Shown: positions 45,877-56,224 of the stretch, piece by piece
Numbering within the stretch: the first letter of the stretch is position 1
How the letters are laid out: each line of letters opens with the position of its first letter
The notes under the pieces: model-generated
Seen by the model: the letters and a program-made list of their open reading frames with translations, nothing else
What the model was told of the DNA's origin: nothing
Database searches by the model: none
Program-made: the position numbers and the translations under genes
Assembly (NCBI RefSeq): GCF_000026105.1
Contig: NC_008027.1
Span: 4,298,501 to 4,362,500 of the forward strand
Direction of reading: 5' to 3'
Length of the DNA stretch: 64,000 bases
Source of the DNA: Pseudomonas entomophila L48
GTDB taxonomy: Bacteria > Pseudomonadota > Gammaproteobacteria > Pseudomonadales > Pseudomonadaceae

Positions 45877-47493
45877 ATGTCAGGCAAATTCAAGAAACAG
45901 CTGTCATTGCTGGACCTCACCTTCATCGGCCTCGGCGCCATCTTCGGCTCCGGCTGGTTGTTCGCCGCCAGCCACGTCTCGGCCATCGCCGGCCCCGCCG
46001 GCATCCTCTCCTGGTTCCTCGGCGGCTTCGCCGTGCTGTTGCTGGGCATCGTCTACTGCGAACTGGGCGCCGCCCTGCCCCGCGCCGGCGGCGTGGTGCG
46101 TTACCCGGTGTACTCCCACGGTCCGCTGCTGGGCTACCTGATGGGTTTCATCACCCTGATCGCCTTCTCCAGCCTGATCGCCATCGAAGTGGTCGCCTCG
46201 CGCCAATACGCCGCGGCCTGGTTTCCCGGGCTGACCAAAGCCGGCTCCAGCGACCCGACGGTGCTCGGCTGGCTGGTGCAGTTCGCCCTATTGTTGCTGT
46301 TCTTCGCGCTCAACTACCGCAGCGTGAAGACCTTCGCCAAGGCCAACAACCTGGTCAGCGTGTTCAAGTTCATCGTGCCGCTGCTGGTGATCGGCGTGCT
46401 GTTCACCTTCTTCAAACCGGAGAACTTCTCGGTGCAGGGCTTCGCCCCGTTCGGCCTGTCCGGCGTGGAAATGGCCGTGTCGGCCGGCGGCATCATCTTC
46501 GCCTACCTGGGCCTCACGCCGATCATCTCGGTGGCCAGCGAAGTGAAGAACCCGCAGCGCACCATCCCCATCGCGCTGATTCTCTCGGTACTGCTCTCCA
46601 CCGCCATCTACGCCCTGCTGCAACTGGCCTTCCTCGGCAGCATCCCGACCGAGATGCTGGCAAACGGCTGGGCCGGGGTGACCAAGGAACTAGCCCTGCC
46701 CTACCGTGACATTGCCCTGGCCCTGGGGGTCGGCTGGCTGGCCTACCTGGTGGTGGCGGACGCGGTGATCTCGCCCAGCGGCTGCGGCAACATCTACATG
46801 AACGCCACCCCACGCGTGGTCTATGGCTGGGCGCAGACCGGCACCTTCTTCAAGTACTTCACCCGCATCGACGAGCAGTCCGGTATCCCACGCCCGGCGC
46901 TGTGGCTGACCTTCGGCCTGGCGGTGTTCTGGACCCTGCCGTTCCCATCCTGGGAGGCCCTGATCAACGTGGTGTCGGCCGCCCTGGTGCTGAGCTATGC
47001 CGTGGCCCCGGTGTCGGTCGCCGCCCTGCGTCGCAGCGCCCCGGACATGCCTCGGCCGTTCCGGGTCAAGGGTATGGGCGTGCTTGGCCCGCTGTCGTTC
47101 ATCATCGCCGCGCTGATCGTCTACTGGTCGGGCTGGAACACCGTGTCCTGGCTGCTGGCCCTGCAGATCGTGATGTTCGTGCTCTACCTGCTGTGCCGCC
47201 GCTTCGTGCCCACCGAACACCTCTCGCTGGGGCAGCAGGTGCGCTCGTCGGCCTGGCTGATCGGTTTCTATGCCGTGACCATTTTCCTCTCCTGGCTGGG
47301 CAGCTTCGGTGGCCTGGGGGTGATCGGGCATCCGTTCGACACCTTGGTCGTGGCTGCCTGCGCGCTGGGGATCTACTACTGGGGCGCGGCCACTGGCGTA
47401 CCGGCGCGGCTGGTGCGGCTGGATGGGGAGGATGAGAGCGAGGCCAGTGCGCAGCCACAAGCAGCCCATCGTCCCGCAGTCATTGCTTCATGA
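45877..47493 (+). CDS. APC-family permease, probable hydroxyproline uptake
   Basis: 538 residues, twelve to fourteen membrane segments. The opening LSLLDLTFIGLGAIFGSGWLF holds the Gly-rich APC substrate loop, and LPRAGGVVRYPVYSHGPLLG and YLGLTPIISVASEVKNPQRTIP are conserved APC regions. As first gene of the catabolic operon it most likely imports hydroxyproline; the substrate is inferred from context. AAGGC precedes the ATG. Confidence 0.88.
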   Translation: MSGKFKKQLSLLDLTFIGLGAIFGSGWLFAASHVSAIAGPAGILSWFLGGFAVLLLGIVYCELGAALPRAGGVVRYPVYSHGPLLGYLMGFITLIAFSSLIAIEVVASRQYAAAWFPGLTKAGSSDPTVLGWLVQFALLLLFFALNYRSVKTFAKANNLVSVFKFIVPLLVIGVLFTFFKPENFSVQGFAPFGLSGVEMAVSAGGIIFAYLGLTPIISVASEVKNPQRTIPIALILSVLLSTAIYALLQLAFLGSIPTEMLANGWAGVTKELALPYRDIALALGVGWLAYLVVADAVISPSGCGNIYMNATPRVVYGWAQTGTFFKYFTRIDEQSGIPRPALWLTFGLAVFWTLPFPSWEALINVVSAALVLSYAVAPVSVAALRRSAPDMPRPFRVKGMGVLGPLSFIIAALIVYWSGWNTVSWLLALQIVMFVLYLLCRRFVPTEHLSLGQQVRSSAWLIGFYAVTIFLSWLGSFGGLGVIGHPFDTLVVAACALGIYYWGAATGVPARLVRLDGEDESEASAQPQAAHRPAVIAS

Positions 47494-47500
47494 ACCGTGT

Positions 47501-47564
47501 GGGCCCTGTTCGCCGGCAAGCCGGCTCCTGTAGGAGCGGCTTCAGCCGCGAAAGGGCCCGAACA
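47501..47564. repeat. Mosaic REP element inside an operon
   Basis: A GTTCGCCGGCAAGCCGGCTC half is fused to a GTAGGAGCGGCTTCAGCCGC half of the other subtype, bounded by GGGCCCTGTTCG and CGAAAGGGCCCGAACA arms. It lies between the permease and the epimerase gene. Confidence 0.75.
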
Positions 47565-47604
47565 GACAGCACAAGACATTGCTCAATTCCAAATGGACAC
47601 ACTC

Positions 47605-48531
47605 ATGAAACAACTTCATGTCATCGACTCCCACACCGGCGGCGAACCCACCCGCCTGGTGATGAAAGGGTTCCCAGCCCTCACCGGCCGCAGCATGGCC
47701 GAGCAGCGCGACGAGCTGCGCGAGCTGCATGACCATTGGCGCCGCGCCTGCCTGCTGGAGCCGCGCGGCAACGATGTGCTGGTGGGCGCACTGTACTGCC
47801 CGCCGGTCTCGGCCGATGCCACCTGCGGGGTGATCTTCTTCAACAACGCCGGCTACCTGAACATGTGTGGCCACGGCACCATCGGCCTGGTCGCCTCGCT
47901 CCAGCACCTGGGGTTGATCGAGCCCGGCGTGCACAAGATCGACACGCCGGTCGGGCAGGTCAGCGCCACCCTGCATGAGGACGGCGCGGTGACCGTCGGC
48001 AACGTGCCGGCCTACCGATACCGCCGCCAAGTGGCAGTCGACGTGCCCGGCCACGGCGTAGTCCACGGCGACATCGCCTGGGGCGGCAACTGGTTCTTCC
48101 TGGTCAGCGAGCACGGCCAGCGCATCGAACTGGACAACGTCGAAGCCCTCACCGACTACACCTGGGCGTTGCTCAAGGCGCTGGAAACCCAGGGCATCCA
48201 CGGTGAGCACGGCGCGCTGATCGACCATGTCGAACTGTTCGCCGACGACGCCCACGCCGACAGCCGCAACTTCGTCATGTGCCCCGGCAAGGCCTACGAC
48301 CGCTCGCCCTGCGGCACCGGCACCAGCGCCAAGCTGGCGTGCCTGGCCGCCGACGGCAAGCTCGCCGAAGGCCAGGTCTGGACCCAGGCCAGCATTACCG
48401 GCAGCCAATTCCAGGGCCGTTATGAACGCGAGGGCGATCACATCCGCCCGTTCATCACCGGCCGCGCCCACATGACCGCCGACAGCACCCTGCTGATCGA
48501 CGAGCAGGATCCGTTCGCCTGGGGCATCTGA
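47605..48531 (+). CDS. 4-hydroxyproline 2-epimerase
   Basis: 308 residues of the proline racemase family. The catalytic cysteines are Cys88 in NMCGHGTIG and the Cys of [12 protein letters not shown] near residue 236. The Cys/Cys pair is what distinguishes racemases/epimerases from the Thr-containing dehydratases. It converts trans-4-hydroxy-L-proline to cis-4-hydroxy-D-proline. The start [15 protein letters not shown] is the family norm; an ATG four codons earlier is possible, and neither has a clear ribosome site. Confidence 0.92.
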   Translation: MKQLHVIDSHTGGEPTRLVMKGFPALTGRSMAEQRDELRELHDHWRRACLLEPRGNDVLVGALYCPPVSADATCGVIFFNNAGYLNMCGHGTIGLVASLQHLGLIEPGVHKIDTPVGQVSATLHEDGAVTVGNVPAYRYRRQVAVDVPGHGVVHGDIAWGGNWFFLVSEHGQRIELDNVEALTDYTWALLKALETQGIHGEHGALIDHVELFADDAHADSRNFVMCPGKAYDRSPCGTGTSAKLACLAADGKLAEGQVWTQASITGSQFQGRYEREGDHIRPFITGRAHMTADSTLLIDEQDPFAWGI

Positions 48532-48572
48532 CCCCGTTCATTTCCCACTGAATACCGCCAGGAGTGACAACA

Positions 48573-49520
48573 ATGACCGACAATATCTTCACCGGCACCA
48601 TGCCCGCCCTGATGACCCCCTGCACCGCCGAGCGCAAGCCGGATTTCGACGCCCTGGTGCGCAAGGGCCGCGAACTGATCGACGCCGGCATGAGCGCGGT
48701 GGTGTACTGCGGTTCGATGGGCGACTGGCCGCTGCTGACCGAGGCCGAGCGCCAGGAAGGGGTCGCACGCCTGGTGGCTGCCGGTATCCCGACCATCGTC
48801 GGCACCGGCGCGGTGAACACCCGTGAAGCCGTGTCCCATGCCGCCCACGCCGCCAAGGTCGGCGCCGCCGGCCTGATGGTCATCCCCCGGGTGCTGTCCC
48901 GCGGCGCCTCGCTGATCGCCCAGAAGCATCATTTCTCGGCGATCCTCGCGGCCGCGCCGAAGCTGCCGGCAGTGATCTACAACAGCCCCTACTACGGTTT
49001 CGCCACCCGCGCCGACCTGTTCTTCGAACTGCGTCGCGCCTACCCCAACCTGATCGGCTTCAAGGAGTTCGGCGGCGGCGCCGACCTGCGCTACGCCGCC
49101 GAACACATCACCTCCCAGGATGACGCCGTGACCCTGATGGTCGGCGTCGACACCCAGGTGGTGCATGGTTTCGTCAACTGCAACGCCACCGGCGCCATCA
49201 CCGGCATCGGCAACGCCCTGCCCCGCGAGGTGCTGCAACTGGTCAGCCTGAGCAAGCGCGCCGCCAAGGGTGACGCCAAGGCCCGGCGCCAGGCCCGGGA
49301 GCTTGAGTCGGCGCTGGCGGTGCTGTCGTCGTTCGATGAGGGCTGCGACCTGGTGCTGTACTACAAGCACCTGATGGTGCTCAACGGCGACCGCGAGTAC
49401 AGCCTGCACTTCAACGAAACCGACGCCCTGAGCGATGCCCAGCGCCACTACGCCGAGCAGCAGTACGCGTTGTTCCGCACCTGGTACGCCAACTGGTCGG
49501 CTGAGCAGAACCTGGCCTGA
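48573..49520 (+). CDS. DapA-family lyase, probable pyrroline-4-hydroxy-2-carboxylate deaminase
   Basis: 315 residues of the dihydrodipicolinate synthase/N-acetylneuraminate lyase superfamily: [49 protein letters not shown] (catalytic Tyr) and [10 protein letters not shown] (Schiff-base Lys). In hydroxyproline clusters this member deaminates delta1-pyrroline-4-hydroxy-2-carboxylate to 2,5-dioxopentanoate. CAGGAG before the ATG decides the start. It is distinct from the true dapA at 61495. Confidence 0.9.
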   Translation: MTDNIFTGTMPALMTPCTAERKPDFDALVRKGRELIDAGMSAVVYCGSMGDWPLLTEAERQEGVARLVAAGIPTIVGTGAVNTREAVSHAAHAAKVGAAGLMVIPRVLSRGASLIAQKHHFSAILAAAPKLPAVIYNSPYYGFATRADLFFELRRAYPNLIGFKEFGGGADLRYAAEHITSQDDAVTLMVGVDTQVVHGFVNCNATGAITGIGNALPREVLQLVSLSKRAAKGDAKARRQARELESALAVLSSFDEGCDLVLYYKHLMVLNGDREYSLHFNETDALSDAQRHYAEQQYALFRTWYANWSAEQNLA

Positions 49521-49548
49521 CGCATCCCCATCGATTTGGCGTGACCTC

Positions 49549-49633
49549 TGTAGGAGCGGCTTCAGCCGCGATCACCCGCGACGCGGGTGCCACGCAGCGC
49601 AGTGCCTGCATCGCGGCTGAAGCCGCTCCTACA
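49549..49633. repeat. 85-base composite palindromic element, copy 3
   Basis: Same orientation as copies 1 and 2; lies inside the hydroxyproline operon between the deaminase and dehydrogenase genes. The inner stem is CACCCGCGACGCGGGTG. Confidence 0.85.
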
Positions 49634-49672
49634 AACGCCACAGCGCATCCACGAAACTGCGAAGGAAGCCCC

Positions 49673-51253
49673 ATGACCCTGAAAGGCAACCTGCTGATCG
49701 GCCAGACCAGCGTTCCCGGCAGCCGCGAAGCTGTCCGCGCCATCGACCCGGCCACCAACCAGGCACTCGAACCCGCCTATGCCGGCGCCAGCGCCGAACA
49801 CGTGGCCCAGGCCTGCACCTTGGCCTGGGCGGCATTCGATGAATACCGCGAAACCTCGTTCGAACAACGCGCCTGCTTCCTCGAAACCATCGCCGAGCAG
49901 ATCGAGGCCCTGGGCGACACGCTGATCGACCGCGCCCATGCCGAAACCGGCCTGCCCAAGGCTCGCCTGCAAGGCGAGCGCGCCCGCACCTGCAACCAAT
50001 TGCGCACCTTCGCTCGCGTGGTGCGTGCCGGCGAATGGCTCGACGTGCGCATCGACCACGCCCAACCTGAGCGCCAGCCACTGCCACGCCCGGACCTGCG
50101 CCAGCGCCAGGTGGCCCTGGGCCCGGTGGCGGTGTTCGGCGCCAGCAACTTCCCATTGGCGTTCTCGGTAGCCGGCGGCGACACCGCCTCGGCACTGGCC
50201 GCCGGCTGCCCGGTGGTGGTCAAGGCCCATGGCGCCCACCCCGGCACCAGCGAACTGGTCGGCCAGGCCGTGGCGCGGGCGGTCAAGCTGTGCGAACTGC
50301 CCGAAGGCGTGTTCTCGCTGCTGTACGGCGCCGGCCGTCAAATCGGCATCGCCCTGGTCAGCGACCCCCGTATCAAGGCGGTCGGCTTTACCGGGTCGCG
50401 CAGTGGCGGTATCGCCCTGTGCCAGGTGGCCCAGGCGCGCGCCGAGCCCATCCCGGTGTATGCCGAGATGAGTTCGATCAACCCGGTCTTCCTGTTCGAG
50501 GCCGCCTTGCAGGCCCGCGCCGAGACACTGGCCCAGGGCTTCGTCGCCTCGCTGACCCAGGGTGCCGGCCAGTTCTGTACCAACCCAGGGTTGGTGATCG
50601 CCCGCCAAGGCCCCGCACTCGAGCGATTCATCACGGCCGCCCGCGACCACGTCCAGCAGACGATATCGCAAACCATGCTCACTCCCGGCATCGCCAGCGC
50701 CTACGCAAACGGCGTCACGGCGTTGAGTACCAACAGCAACGCCCAGGCAGCGGCCCGCGGTCAGCCCGCACAAGGCCCGAATCAGTGCCAGGCGCAGTTG
50801 TTCGTCACTCAAGGCCAGGCGTTCCTCAGCGATCCGGCGCTACAGGCCGAAGTCTTCGGCGCGGCCTCGCTGGTGGTGGTTTGCGACAGCGACGAAGAGA
50901 TGCGCCAGATCGCCGAGCACCTGGAAGGTCAATTGACGGCCACGCTGCAGCTGGATGCGGGCGACCTGCCCAACGCCCGCAAGCTATTGCCCACCCTCGA
51001 ACGCAAGGCCGGCCGCATCCTGGTCAACGGCTGGCCGACCGGGGTCGAGGTGTGCGACGCGATGGTCCACGGCGGCCCCTTCCCGGCCACGTCCGATGCC
51101 CGTGGTACCTCGGTGGGCACTGCGGCGATCCTGCGTTTCCTGCGCCCGGTGTGCTACCAGGACTTCCCCGACGCACTGCTGCCCAGGGCGTTGAAGCACG
51201 GCAACCCGCTGCTCCTGCGCCGGCTGCTCGACGGCAAGCGGGAAGGCGCATGA
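49673..51253 (+). CDS. 2,5-dioxopentanoate (alpha-ketoglutaric semialdehyde) dehydrogenase
   Basis: 526 residues of the NADP-type aldehyde dehydrogenases. Cofactor region: [29 protein letters not shown]. Glu base: [13 protein letters not shown]. Nucleophile Cys: [13 protein letters not shown]. It oxidises 2,5-dioxopentanoate to 2-oxoglutarate, the last step of hydroxyproline breakdown. GAAGGAAG before the ATG sets the start. The stop overlaps the next start by four bases. Confidence 0.92.
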   Translation: MTLKGNLLIGQTSVPGSREAVRAIDPATNQALEPAYAGASAEHVAQACTLAWAAFDEYRETSFEQRACFLETIAEQIEALGDTLIDRAHAETGLPKARLQGERARTCNQLRTFARVVRAGEWLDVRIDHAQPERQPLPRPDLRQRQVALGPVAVFGASNFPLAFSVAGGDTASALAAGCPVVVKAHGAHPGTSELVGQAVARAVKLCELPEGVFSLLYGAGRQIGIALVSDPRIKAVGFTGSRSGGIALCQVAQARAEPIPVYAEMSSINPVFLFEAALQARAETLAQGFVASLTQGAGQFCTNPGLVIARQGPALERFITAARDHVQQTISQTMLTPGIASAYANGVTALSTNSNAQAAARGQPAQGPNQCQAQLFVTQGQAFLSDPALQAEVFGAASLVVVCDSDEEMRQIAEHLEGQLTATLQLDAGDLPNARKLLPTLERKAGRILVNGWPTGVEVCDAMVHGGPFPATSDARGTSVGTAAILRFLRPVCYQDFPDALLPRALKHGNPLLLRRLLDGKREGA

Positions 51254-52494
51254 GCAATACCGATACCGACATCGCCGTGGTCGGCGCCGGCATCGTCGGC
51301 GTCGCCTGCGCCCTGCAACTGGCCCGCCAGGGGCAGCGGGTACTGCTGGTCGATCGTCAGGCCCCCGGCCACGGCGCCTCCTATGGCAACGCCGGGCACC
51401 TGGCCACCGAGCAAGTCTTCCCGATTGCCGATCTGTCGATCCTCAAGCGCCTGCCAGCCATGCTGATGGACCCGATGGGGCCATTGCGCCTGGACTGGAA
51501 GTACCTGCCCCGGGCCATCCCCTGGTTCACCCGCCTGTTGCTCAACCTGCGCCCGGCGCCCTTCCAGCGCAGCGTGGCCGGCATCCGCGCCTTGAACGAA
51601 GCCAGCCTCGGCGCCTGGCAACGCTTGCTCGGCAGCCTCGGGCGCAGCGACCTGCTCCGCGAGGATGGCTCGTTGCTGGTATTCGAACGTCCGGCGTCAC
51701 GCCCGGCACTGGAGGCCCTGCAAGCGCGCCTGCAACAGCAGGCGGTGCCGGTCGACTTCTGGCCGGCCCGGGCGGTGCGGCATGCGGCGCCGCAGTTGAG
51801 CATGCAGATCCAGGGAGGGCTGTTCTTCCCCCAAACCGGCCATTTCCTCGATCCGTACAGGGTCGTCAATGCGTTGTTCGAAGCGGCCCAGGCGGCGGGC
51901 GTGCAGTTCGCCAACCGGGACATCCAGGACGGCCGATTGCACAGAAGCGGAGTGACGCTGAAAAGCAGCCAGGGCGAAGTGGATGCCAAACAGGTGCTGG
52001 TCGCCTGTGGCGCGCATTCGGCAAATCTGGTTGAAAACCTGACCGGCATCCGTGTCCCCCTGGACACCGAGCGCGGCTACCACCTGATGCTGCCCAACGA
52101 ACAGCAGCGGCTGCCGTTCGCGGTCACTTCGCTGGAGCGCAAGTTCATCATGACGCCCATGGCCGATGGCCTGCGCCTGGCCGGCACGGTGGAGTTCGCA
52201 GGGCTGGACGCGCCGCCGAGCATGCAGCGGGCGTGGCAGTTGCATCGTTTGAGCCAAGGCTTGTTCCAGCGTGACCTGGATGCCCAAGGGGCGACGCCGT
52301 GGATGGGCTTCAGGCCTTCGCTGCCCGACTCTCTACCGGTGATCGACCGGGTAGCGGAGGGCCGGGTGCTGTTGGCGTTCGGGCATCAGCACCTGGGGTT
52401 GACCCAGGCGGCGGTGACGGCGGAATGGATTGGGCGGTTGGCGCAGCACCCTCGTGATGCGCATTTGGACGCGTACAAGGTGGATCGGTTTTGA
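51250..52494 (+). CDS. FAD-dependent D-amino acid dehydrogenase, probable D-hydroxyproline dehydrogenase
   Basis: 414 residues of the DAO family: the FAD motif [23 protein letters not shown] at the start (Rossmann GxGxxG), [13 protein letters not shown], and the C-terminal [21 protein letters not shown]. In this cluster it would oxidise cis-4-hydroxy-D-proline to pyrroline-4-hydroxy-2-carboxylate. It is a single-subunit DadA-like enzyme instead of the multi-subunit type seen in some species. It is translationally coupled to the dehydrogenase before it. Confidence 0.9.
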   Translation: MSNTDTDIAVVGAGIVGVACALQLARQGQRVLLVDRQAPGHGASYGNAGHLATEQVFPIADLSILKRLPAMLMDPMGPLRLDWKYLPRAIPWFTRLLLNLRPAPFQRSVAGIRALNEASLGAWQRLLGSLGRSDLLREDGSLLVFERPASRPALEALQARLQQQAVPVDFWPARAVRHAAPQLSMQIQGGLFFPQTGHFLDPYRVVNALFEAAQAAGVQFANRDIQDGRLHRSGVTLKSSQGEVDAKQVLVACGAHSANLVENLTGIRVPLDTERGYHLMLPNEQQRLPFAVTSLERKFIMTPMADGLRLAGTVEFAGLDAPPSMQRAWQLHRLSQGLFQRDLDAQGATPWMGFRPSLPDSLPVIDRVAEGRVLLAFGHQHLGLTQAAVTAEWIGRLAQHPRDAHLDAYKVDRF

Positions 52495-52499
52495 GGGCG

Positions 52500-52565
52500 G
52501 GTTCGCCGGCAAGCCGGCTCCTACGGGGGCGACATAATTCCCGTAGGAGCCGGCTTGCCGGCGAA
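52500..52565. repeat. REP pair (inverted)
   Basis: GTTCGCCGGCAAGCCGGCTC faces GTAGGAGCCGGCTTGCCGGC, between convergent genes. Confidence 0.85.
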
Positions 52566-52573
52566 CAGCGCAC

Positions 52574-53665
52574 TCAGCGATAACGCTCAAGCCAGTGGGC
52601 GTAAGGTGCCGGCAACGTCCAGGAGGCCTTGTCCACCCCCAGTGCCTTGGCGGCGAAATATGGCCAATGCGGGTCGGCCAGGTGCGCACGCCCCACCGAC
52701 ACCAGGTCGAGCTGATCGGCCTTCAGTGCCCCTTCCGCCAGCTCCGGCGTACCGAAGCCCCATGCCGAGGTCACCGGAATGTCCGCCTCTCGGCGCACGC
52801 GTTCGGCGATCGGCCCCATGAACGCTGGCCCCCAGGGAATGTTCGTCTCGGGAATGGTGAACCCGACGCTGACACTCAGCAGGTCCAGCCCGCCCGCCTT
52901 GAAGCGGCGCGCCAGCTCGATGGACTCTTCCAGCGTCTGTTCGTCACGCCCGTCGTACTCCAGCACCCCGAAGCGCGCCGTCAGCGGCAGGTGCTCCGGC
53001 CAGACTTCACGCACTGCGGCCAGGGTTTCCAGGAGGAAGCGGCTACGGTTGTCGAAGCTGCCACCGTAGGCGTCGGTGCGCTGGTTGGAATGTTCGGAGA
53101 AGAAGCTCTGGCCCAGGTAGCCATGGGCGAAGTGCAGCTCGATCCACTCAAAGCCCGCGTCACGGGCGCGGCGAGCGGCATCGACGAAGTCCTGGCGAAC
53201 CCGGGCGATGTCATCCAGGGTCATGGCTCGCGGCACCTTCGGCAGGTGCGCGCCAAAGGCGATGGCCGAAGGAGCGATGGTCTGCCAGCCACGGGCGTCA
53301 TCGGCAGCGATATGGTCGTCGCCTTCCCACGGGCGGTTGGCGCTGGCCTTGCGTCCGGCGTGGGCGATCTGGATGCCCGGCACGGAGCCTGCGGCCTTGA
53401 TCGCCTGCACCACCGGCACGAAGGCCTGGGCGTGGGTGTCGCTCCAGATGCCGGCGCAACCGGGGGTGATGCGCCCTTCCGGCGACACTGCGGTAGCCTC
53501 GACCACCACCAGGCCGGCGCCGCCACGGGCCAGGCCCGCCAGGTGCACATGGTGCCATTCGTTGATCAGGCCATCCTCGGCCATGTACTGGCACATCGGC
53601 GGGATGGCGATGCGGTTGCGCAGGGTGACGTCTTTGAGGGTGTAGGGTTGGAACAGGGCTGACAT
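52574..53665 (-). CDS. XenA-type old yellow enzyme (ene-reductase)
   Basis: 363 residues, the length of P. putida XenA. OYE signatures: NRIAIPPMCQYMAEDG, QIAHAGRKASA, HFAHGYLGQSFFSEHSNQRTDAYGG and SVGRAHLADPHW. FMN-dependent reduction of activated alkenes and nitro compounds such as xenobiotics. The ATG chosen follows GGAGA by six bases. Divergent from an ArsR gene with a perfect palindrome between them. Confidence 0.9.
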   Translation of the reverse strand: MSALFQPYTLKDVTLRNRIAIPPMCQYMAEDGLINEWHHVHLAGLARGGAGLVVVEATAVSPEGRITPGCAGIWSDTHAQAFVPVVQAIKAAGSVPGIQIAHAGRKASANRPWEGDDHIAADDARGWQTIAPSAIAFGAHLPKVPRAMTLDDIARVRQDFVDAARRARDAGFEWIELHFAHGYLGQSFFSEHSNQRTDAYGGSFDNRSRFLLETLAAVREVWPEHLPLTARFGVLEYDGRDEQTLEESIELARRFKAGGLDLLSVSVGFTIPETNIPWGPAFMGPIAERVRREADIPVTSAWGFGTPELAEGALKADQLDLVSVGRAHLADPHWPYFAAKALGVDKASWTLPAPYAHWLERYR

Positions 53666-53695
53666 GGCAATTCTCCGGGGGAGATTCAATTACGG

Positions 53696-53717
53696 TAGTT
53701 CGATCATATTCGAACTA
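53696..53717. promoter_or_regulatory. Palindromic ArsR operator
   Basis: TAGTTCGA (53696-53703) and TCGAACTA (53710-53717) are perfect 8-base arms around TCATAT, in the gap between the ene-reductase gene and arsR. The minus strand shows TATGAT (a possible -10) inside the palindrome, so binding would block transcription. Confidence 0.65.
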
Positions 53718-53752
53718 TGGCAATTTATGAAACCCCCGTTATCATGTCGAGC

Positions 53753-54052
53753 ATGCGAGCCTATACCCACCCCAACCCCGAAGACCTCACCCTCGAGCGC
53801 CTGCTCTACGCCCTGAGCGACCCTGTGCGCATGGAAATCGTCCGCCACCTGGCCGGCGTGCCTGAAGCCAGTTGCGGCGAACTTGACGGTGGCCGGCCGA
53901 AGTCCAGCATGTCCCATCATTTTCGCGTGCTGCGCGAAGCGGGGCTGGTGTTTACCCGCAACATCGGCACCACGCATATGAATTCGCTGCGTGGCGAAGA
54001 ACTCGAGACGCGTTTTCCCGGATTGCTCGGCAGCATTCTCGGACAGCGCTGA
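53753..54052 (+). CDS. ArsR-family repressor of the ene-reductase gene
   Basis: 99 residues: a winged HTH with LTLERLLYALSDPVRMEIVRHLA and SSMSHHFRVLREAGLVFTRNIGTTHMNSLR. No CxC metal-binding motif is present on the recognition helix, so a metal sensor is unlikely; a small-molecule or redox signal fits the XenA context better. ATGs at 53717 and 53744 are alternatives; none has a good ribosome site, and 53717 overlaps the operator, so it may be leaderless or start further in. Confidence 0.8.
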   Translation: MRAYTHPNPEDLTLERLLYALSDPVRMEIVRHLAGVPEASCGELDGGRPKSSMSHHFRVLREAGLVFTRNIGTTHMNSLRGEELETRFPGLLGSILGQR

Positions 54053-54092
54053 GGCACACCCGGCCACACCAATCTCAAGCCTTGCGCGATCC

Positions 54093-54211
54093 CTGTAGGA
54101 GCGGCCTTGCGCCGCGAAAGGGCTGCGTAGCGGCCCCGGCATTTCGATGTTGAGCAAAGATCGCTGGGGCCGCAAGGCGGCCCTTTCGCGGCGCAAGGCC
54201 GCTCCTACAGG
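54093..54211. repeat. REP-type inverted repeat
   Basis: CTGTAGGAGCGGCCTTGCGC and its reverse complement bound 119 bases, with inner stem CCGCAAGGCGGCC; downstream of arsR. Confidence 0.85.
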
Positions 54212-54246
54212 GGTAGGCGTAAATCCCTTGCCCGATTCTCGGGCAT

Positions 54247-54284
54247 AAAAAAACCACGAGGCCGCCGGTGGCGACGCTCGTGGT
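54247..54284 (-). terminator. Rho-independent terminator of mqo
   Basis: On the minus strand ACCACGAG and CTCGTGGT form a stem, followed by a run of seven T. It lies 36 bases after the mqo stop codon. Confidence 0.85.
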
Positions 54285-54320
54285 GGGTGTTGCCGGGCTA
54301 GCCCGGCAAACCGTCTGGCC

Positions 54321-55958
54321 TTACAGCGCCATGTCGTTCGCAGGCTTGCTCTCGACCGGTGCGCGTGGCACGACGGTGGTACCGACGCTCTGGTCGATCA
54401 CTGGCGGTTTTTCCAGCTGCAGCACTTCGGCGGTGTAGTTCCACTCTTTCTGGGTGGCAGCGGCCGAATCGTTCAGCTTGGTACCGTAGCTCGGGACGAT
54501 CTCCTTGATCTTGGCCTGCCACTCAGGGGTGGCGACCTTCTCCTTGAACACGGTTTCCAGCACGTTGAGCATGATCGGCGCGGCGGTCGAGGCACCTGGC
54601 GAGGCGCCCAGCAGGCCGGCGATGGTGCGGTCCTGGGAAGCGACGACTTCGGTGCCCAGCTTCAGCACGCCGCCCTTCTCTTCGTCACGCTTGATGATCT
54701 GCACGCGCTGGCCGGCCTGCCACAGTTTCCAGTCTTCCTTCTTGGCGTTCGGGAAGTAGGTCTGCAGGGCGGCGAAGCGGTCGTCGTCAGACTGCATCAG
54801 CTGGCCGGCCAGGTATTCCACCAGTGGGTACTGGTCGATACCGACACGCGCCATCGGCCACATGTTGTGGGTGGTGGTGCTGCTCAGCAGGTCCAGGTAC
54901 GAGCCGTTCTTCAGGAACTTGGTCGAGAAGGTGGCGAATGGCCCGAACAGGATCACGCGCTTGCCATCGAGCACGCGGGTGTCCAGGTGCGGTACCGACA
55001 TGGGTGGCGCGCCGGTCGAGGCGATGCCGTAGGCCTTGGCCATGTGCTGCATGGCAACGGTCGGGTTCTCGGTCACCAGGAACGAGCCGCCCACCGGGAA
55101 GCCTGCGTATTCCTTGGCTTCCGGGATGCCCGATTTCTGCAGCAGCTTCAGCGCGCCGCCACCGGCACCGATGAACAGGAACTTGGCGTCGGTGGCCGAT
55201 TCGGTACCGTCCTTCAGGTTCTTGTACTCGACGTGCCAGGAGCCGTCTTCGTTGCGGGTGATGTCCTGCACTTCGCTGGACAGCTTCAGGTCGAAGTTCT
55301 CTTTGGTCTTCAGGTGACCCACGAACTGGCGGGTGATCTCACCGAAGTTGACGTCGGTGCCGATCGGCGTCCAGGTCACGGCCAGCTTCTGGTTCGGGTC
55401 GCGCCCTTCCATCATCAGCGGCACCCACTTGGCGATCTGCGCGTGGTCTTCCGAATACTGCATCGAACGGAACAGCGGGCTGGCCTGCAGGGCCTCGTAG
55501 CGCTGCTTCAGGAACTTGATGTTGTCATCGCCCCAGACGAAGCTCATGTGCGGGGTAGTGTTGATGAACGAGTGCGGGTTCTGCAGCACGCCCTGGCGCA
55601 CCTGCCAGGCCCAGAACTGGCGGGAGATCTGGAACGACTCGTTGATCTCGATGGCCTTGGTGATGTTGACCTTGCCGTCTTTGTCCAGCGGGGTGTAGTT
55701 GAGCTCGGCCAGCGCGGAGTGGCCGGTACCGGCGTTGTTCCAGCCGTTGGAGCTTTCTTCGGCGACGCCGTCCATGCGCTCGACCATTTCCATCGACCAG
55801 CTTGGTTCCAGCTCGTTGAGCCAGACAGCCAGGGTGGAACTCATGATGCCGCCGCCGACCAGCAGCACGTCGACTTTCTTGGTGTCTGCGGCGTGCGCTT
55901 GCATGAAGCTCGCCGCGACTGCCAGACCCAGCAAGGTCTTGCCAGCTTTCTTGAACAT
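54321..55958 (-). CDS. mqo: Malate:quinone oxidoreductase with N-terminal signal
   Basis: 545 residues. Residues 1-24 ([21 protein letters not shown]) look like a cleavable signal ending in AHA. The FAD Rossmann motif [19 protein letters not shown] follows at about residue 30. MQO signatures: [24 protein letters not shown] and [16 protein letters not shown]. It oxidises malate to oxaloacetate with quinone. Most MQOs are peripheral cytoplasmic-face proteins without a signal, so export or membrane anchoring is the odd point. Ends in [11 protein letters not shown], a tail beyond many homologues. Confidence 0.93.
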   Translation of the reverse strand: MFKKAGKTLLGLAVAASFMQAHAADTKKVDVLLVGGGIMSSTLAVWLNELEPSWSMEMVERMDGVAEESSNGWNNAGTGHSALAELNYTPLDKDGKVNITKAIEINESFQISRQFWAWQVRQGVLQNPHSFINTTPHMSFVWGDDNIKFLKQRYEALQASPLFRSMQYSEDHAQIAKWVPLMMEGRDPNQKLAVTWTPIGTDVNFGEITRQFVGHLKTKENFDLKLSSEVQDITRNEDGSWHVEYKNLKDGTESATDAKFLFIGAGGGALKLLQKSGIPEAKEYAGFPVGGSFLVTENPTVAMQHMAKAYGIASTGAPPMSVPHLDTRVLDGKRVILFGPFATFSTKFLKNGSYLDLLSSTTTHNMWPMARVGIDQYPLVEYLAGQLMQSDDDRFAALQTYFPNAKKEDWKLWQAGQRVQIIKRDEEKGGVLKLGTEVVASQDRTIAGLLGASPGASTAAPIMLNVLETVFKEKVATPEWQAKIKEIVPSYGTKLNDSAAATQKEWNYTAEVLQLEKPPVIDQSVGTTVVPRAPVESKPANDMAL

Positions 55959-56120
55959 TGATCGATTCCAGTCAGTAGAACGGAGGGTGGGCCTGTGGCT
56001 GGCCCTGGTTTCCATGTTCTTCAGCGCAGGCTTGTTGTGATCATTGTTCAGCAGCCAGAGAGACATTGGACGCGCCAGCCTTTGGTCGGATTGACCGACA
56101 AGGCTGAAACGATTTACGGA

Positions 56121-56148
56121 TTGTAACCGAATTGCCAGCACAAACAAA
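56121..56148 (-). promoter_or_regulatory. Possible mqo promoter
   Basis: On the minus strand TTGTTT, 16 bases, then TACAAT, about 165 bases before the mqo start. Confidence 0.4.
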
Positions 56149-56224
56149 CGCGGGCCGGGGCGTCAATACGACAGGTTGCCACGCGACAAGGCGCCACGCA
56201 GGACGGTGGCGAATCGCTGCGTCG

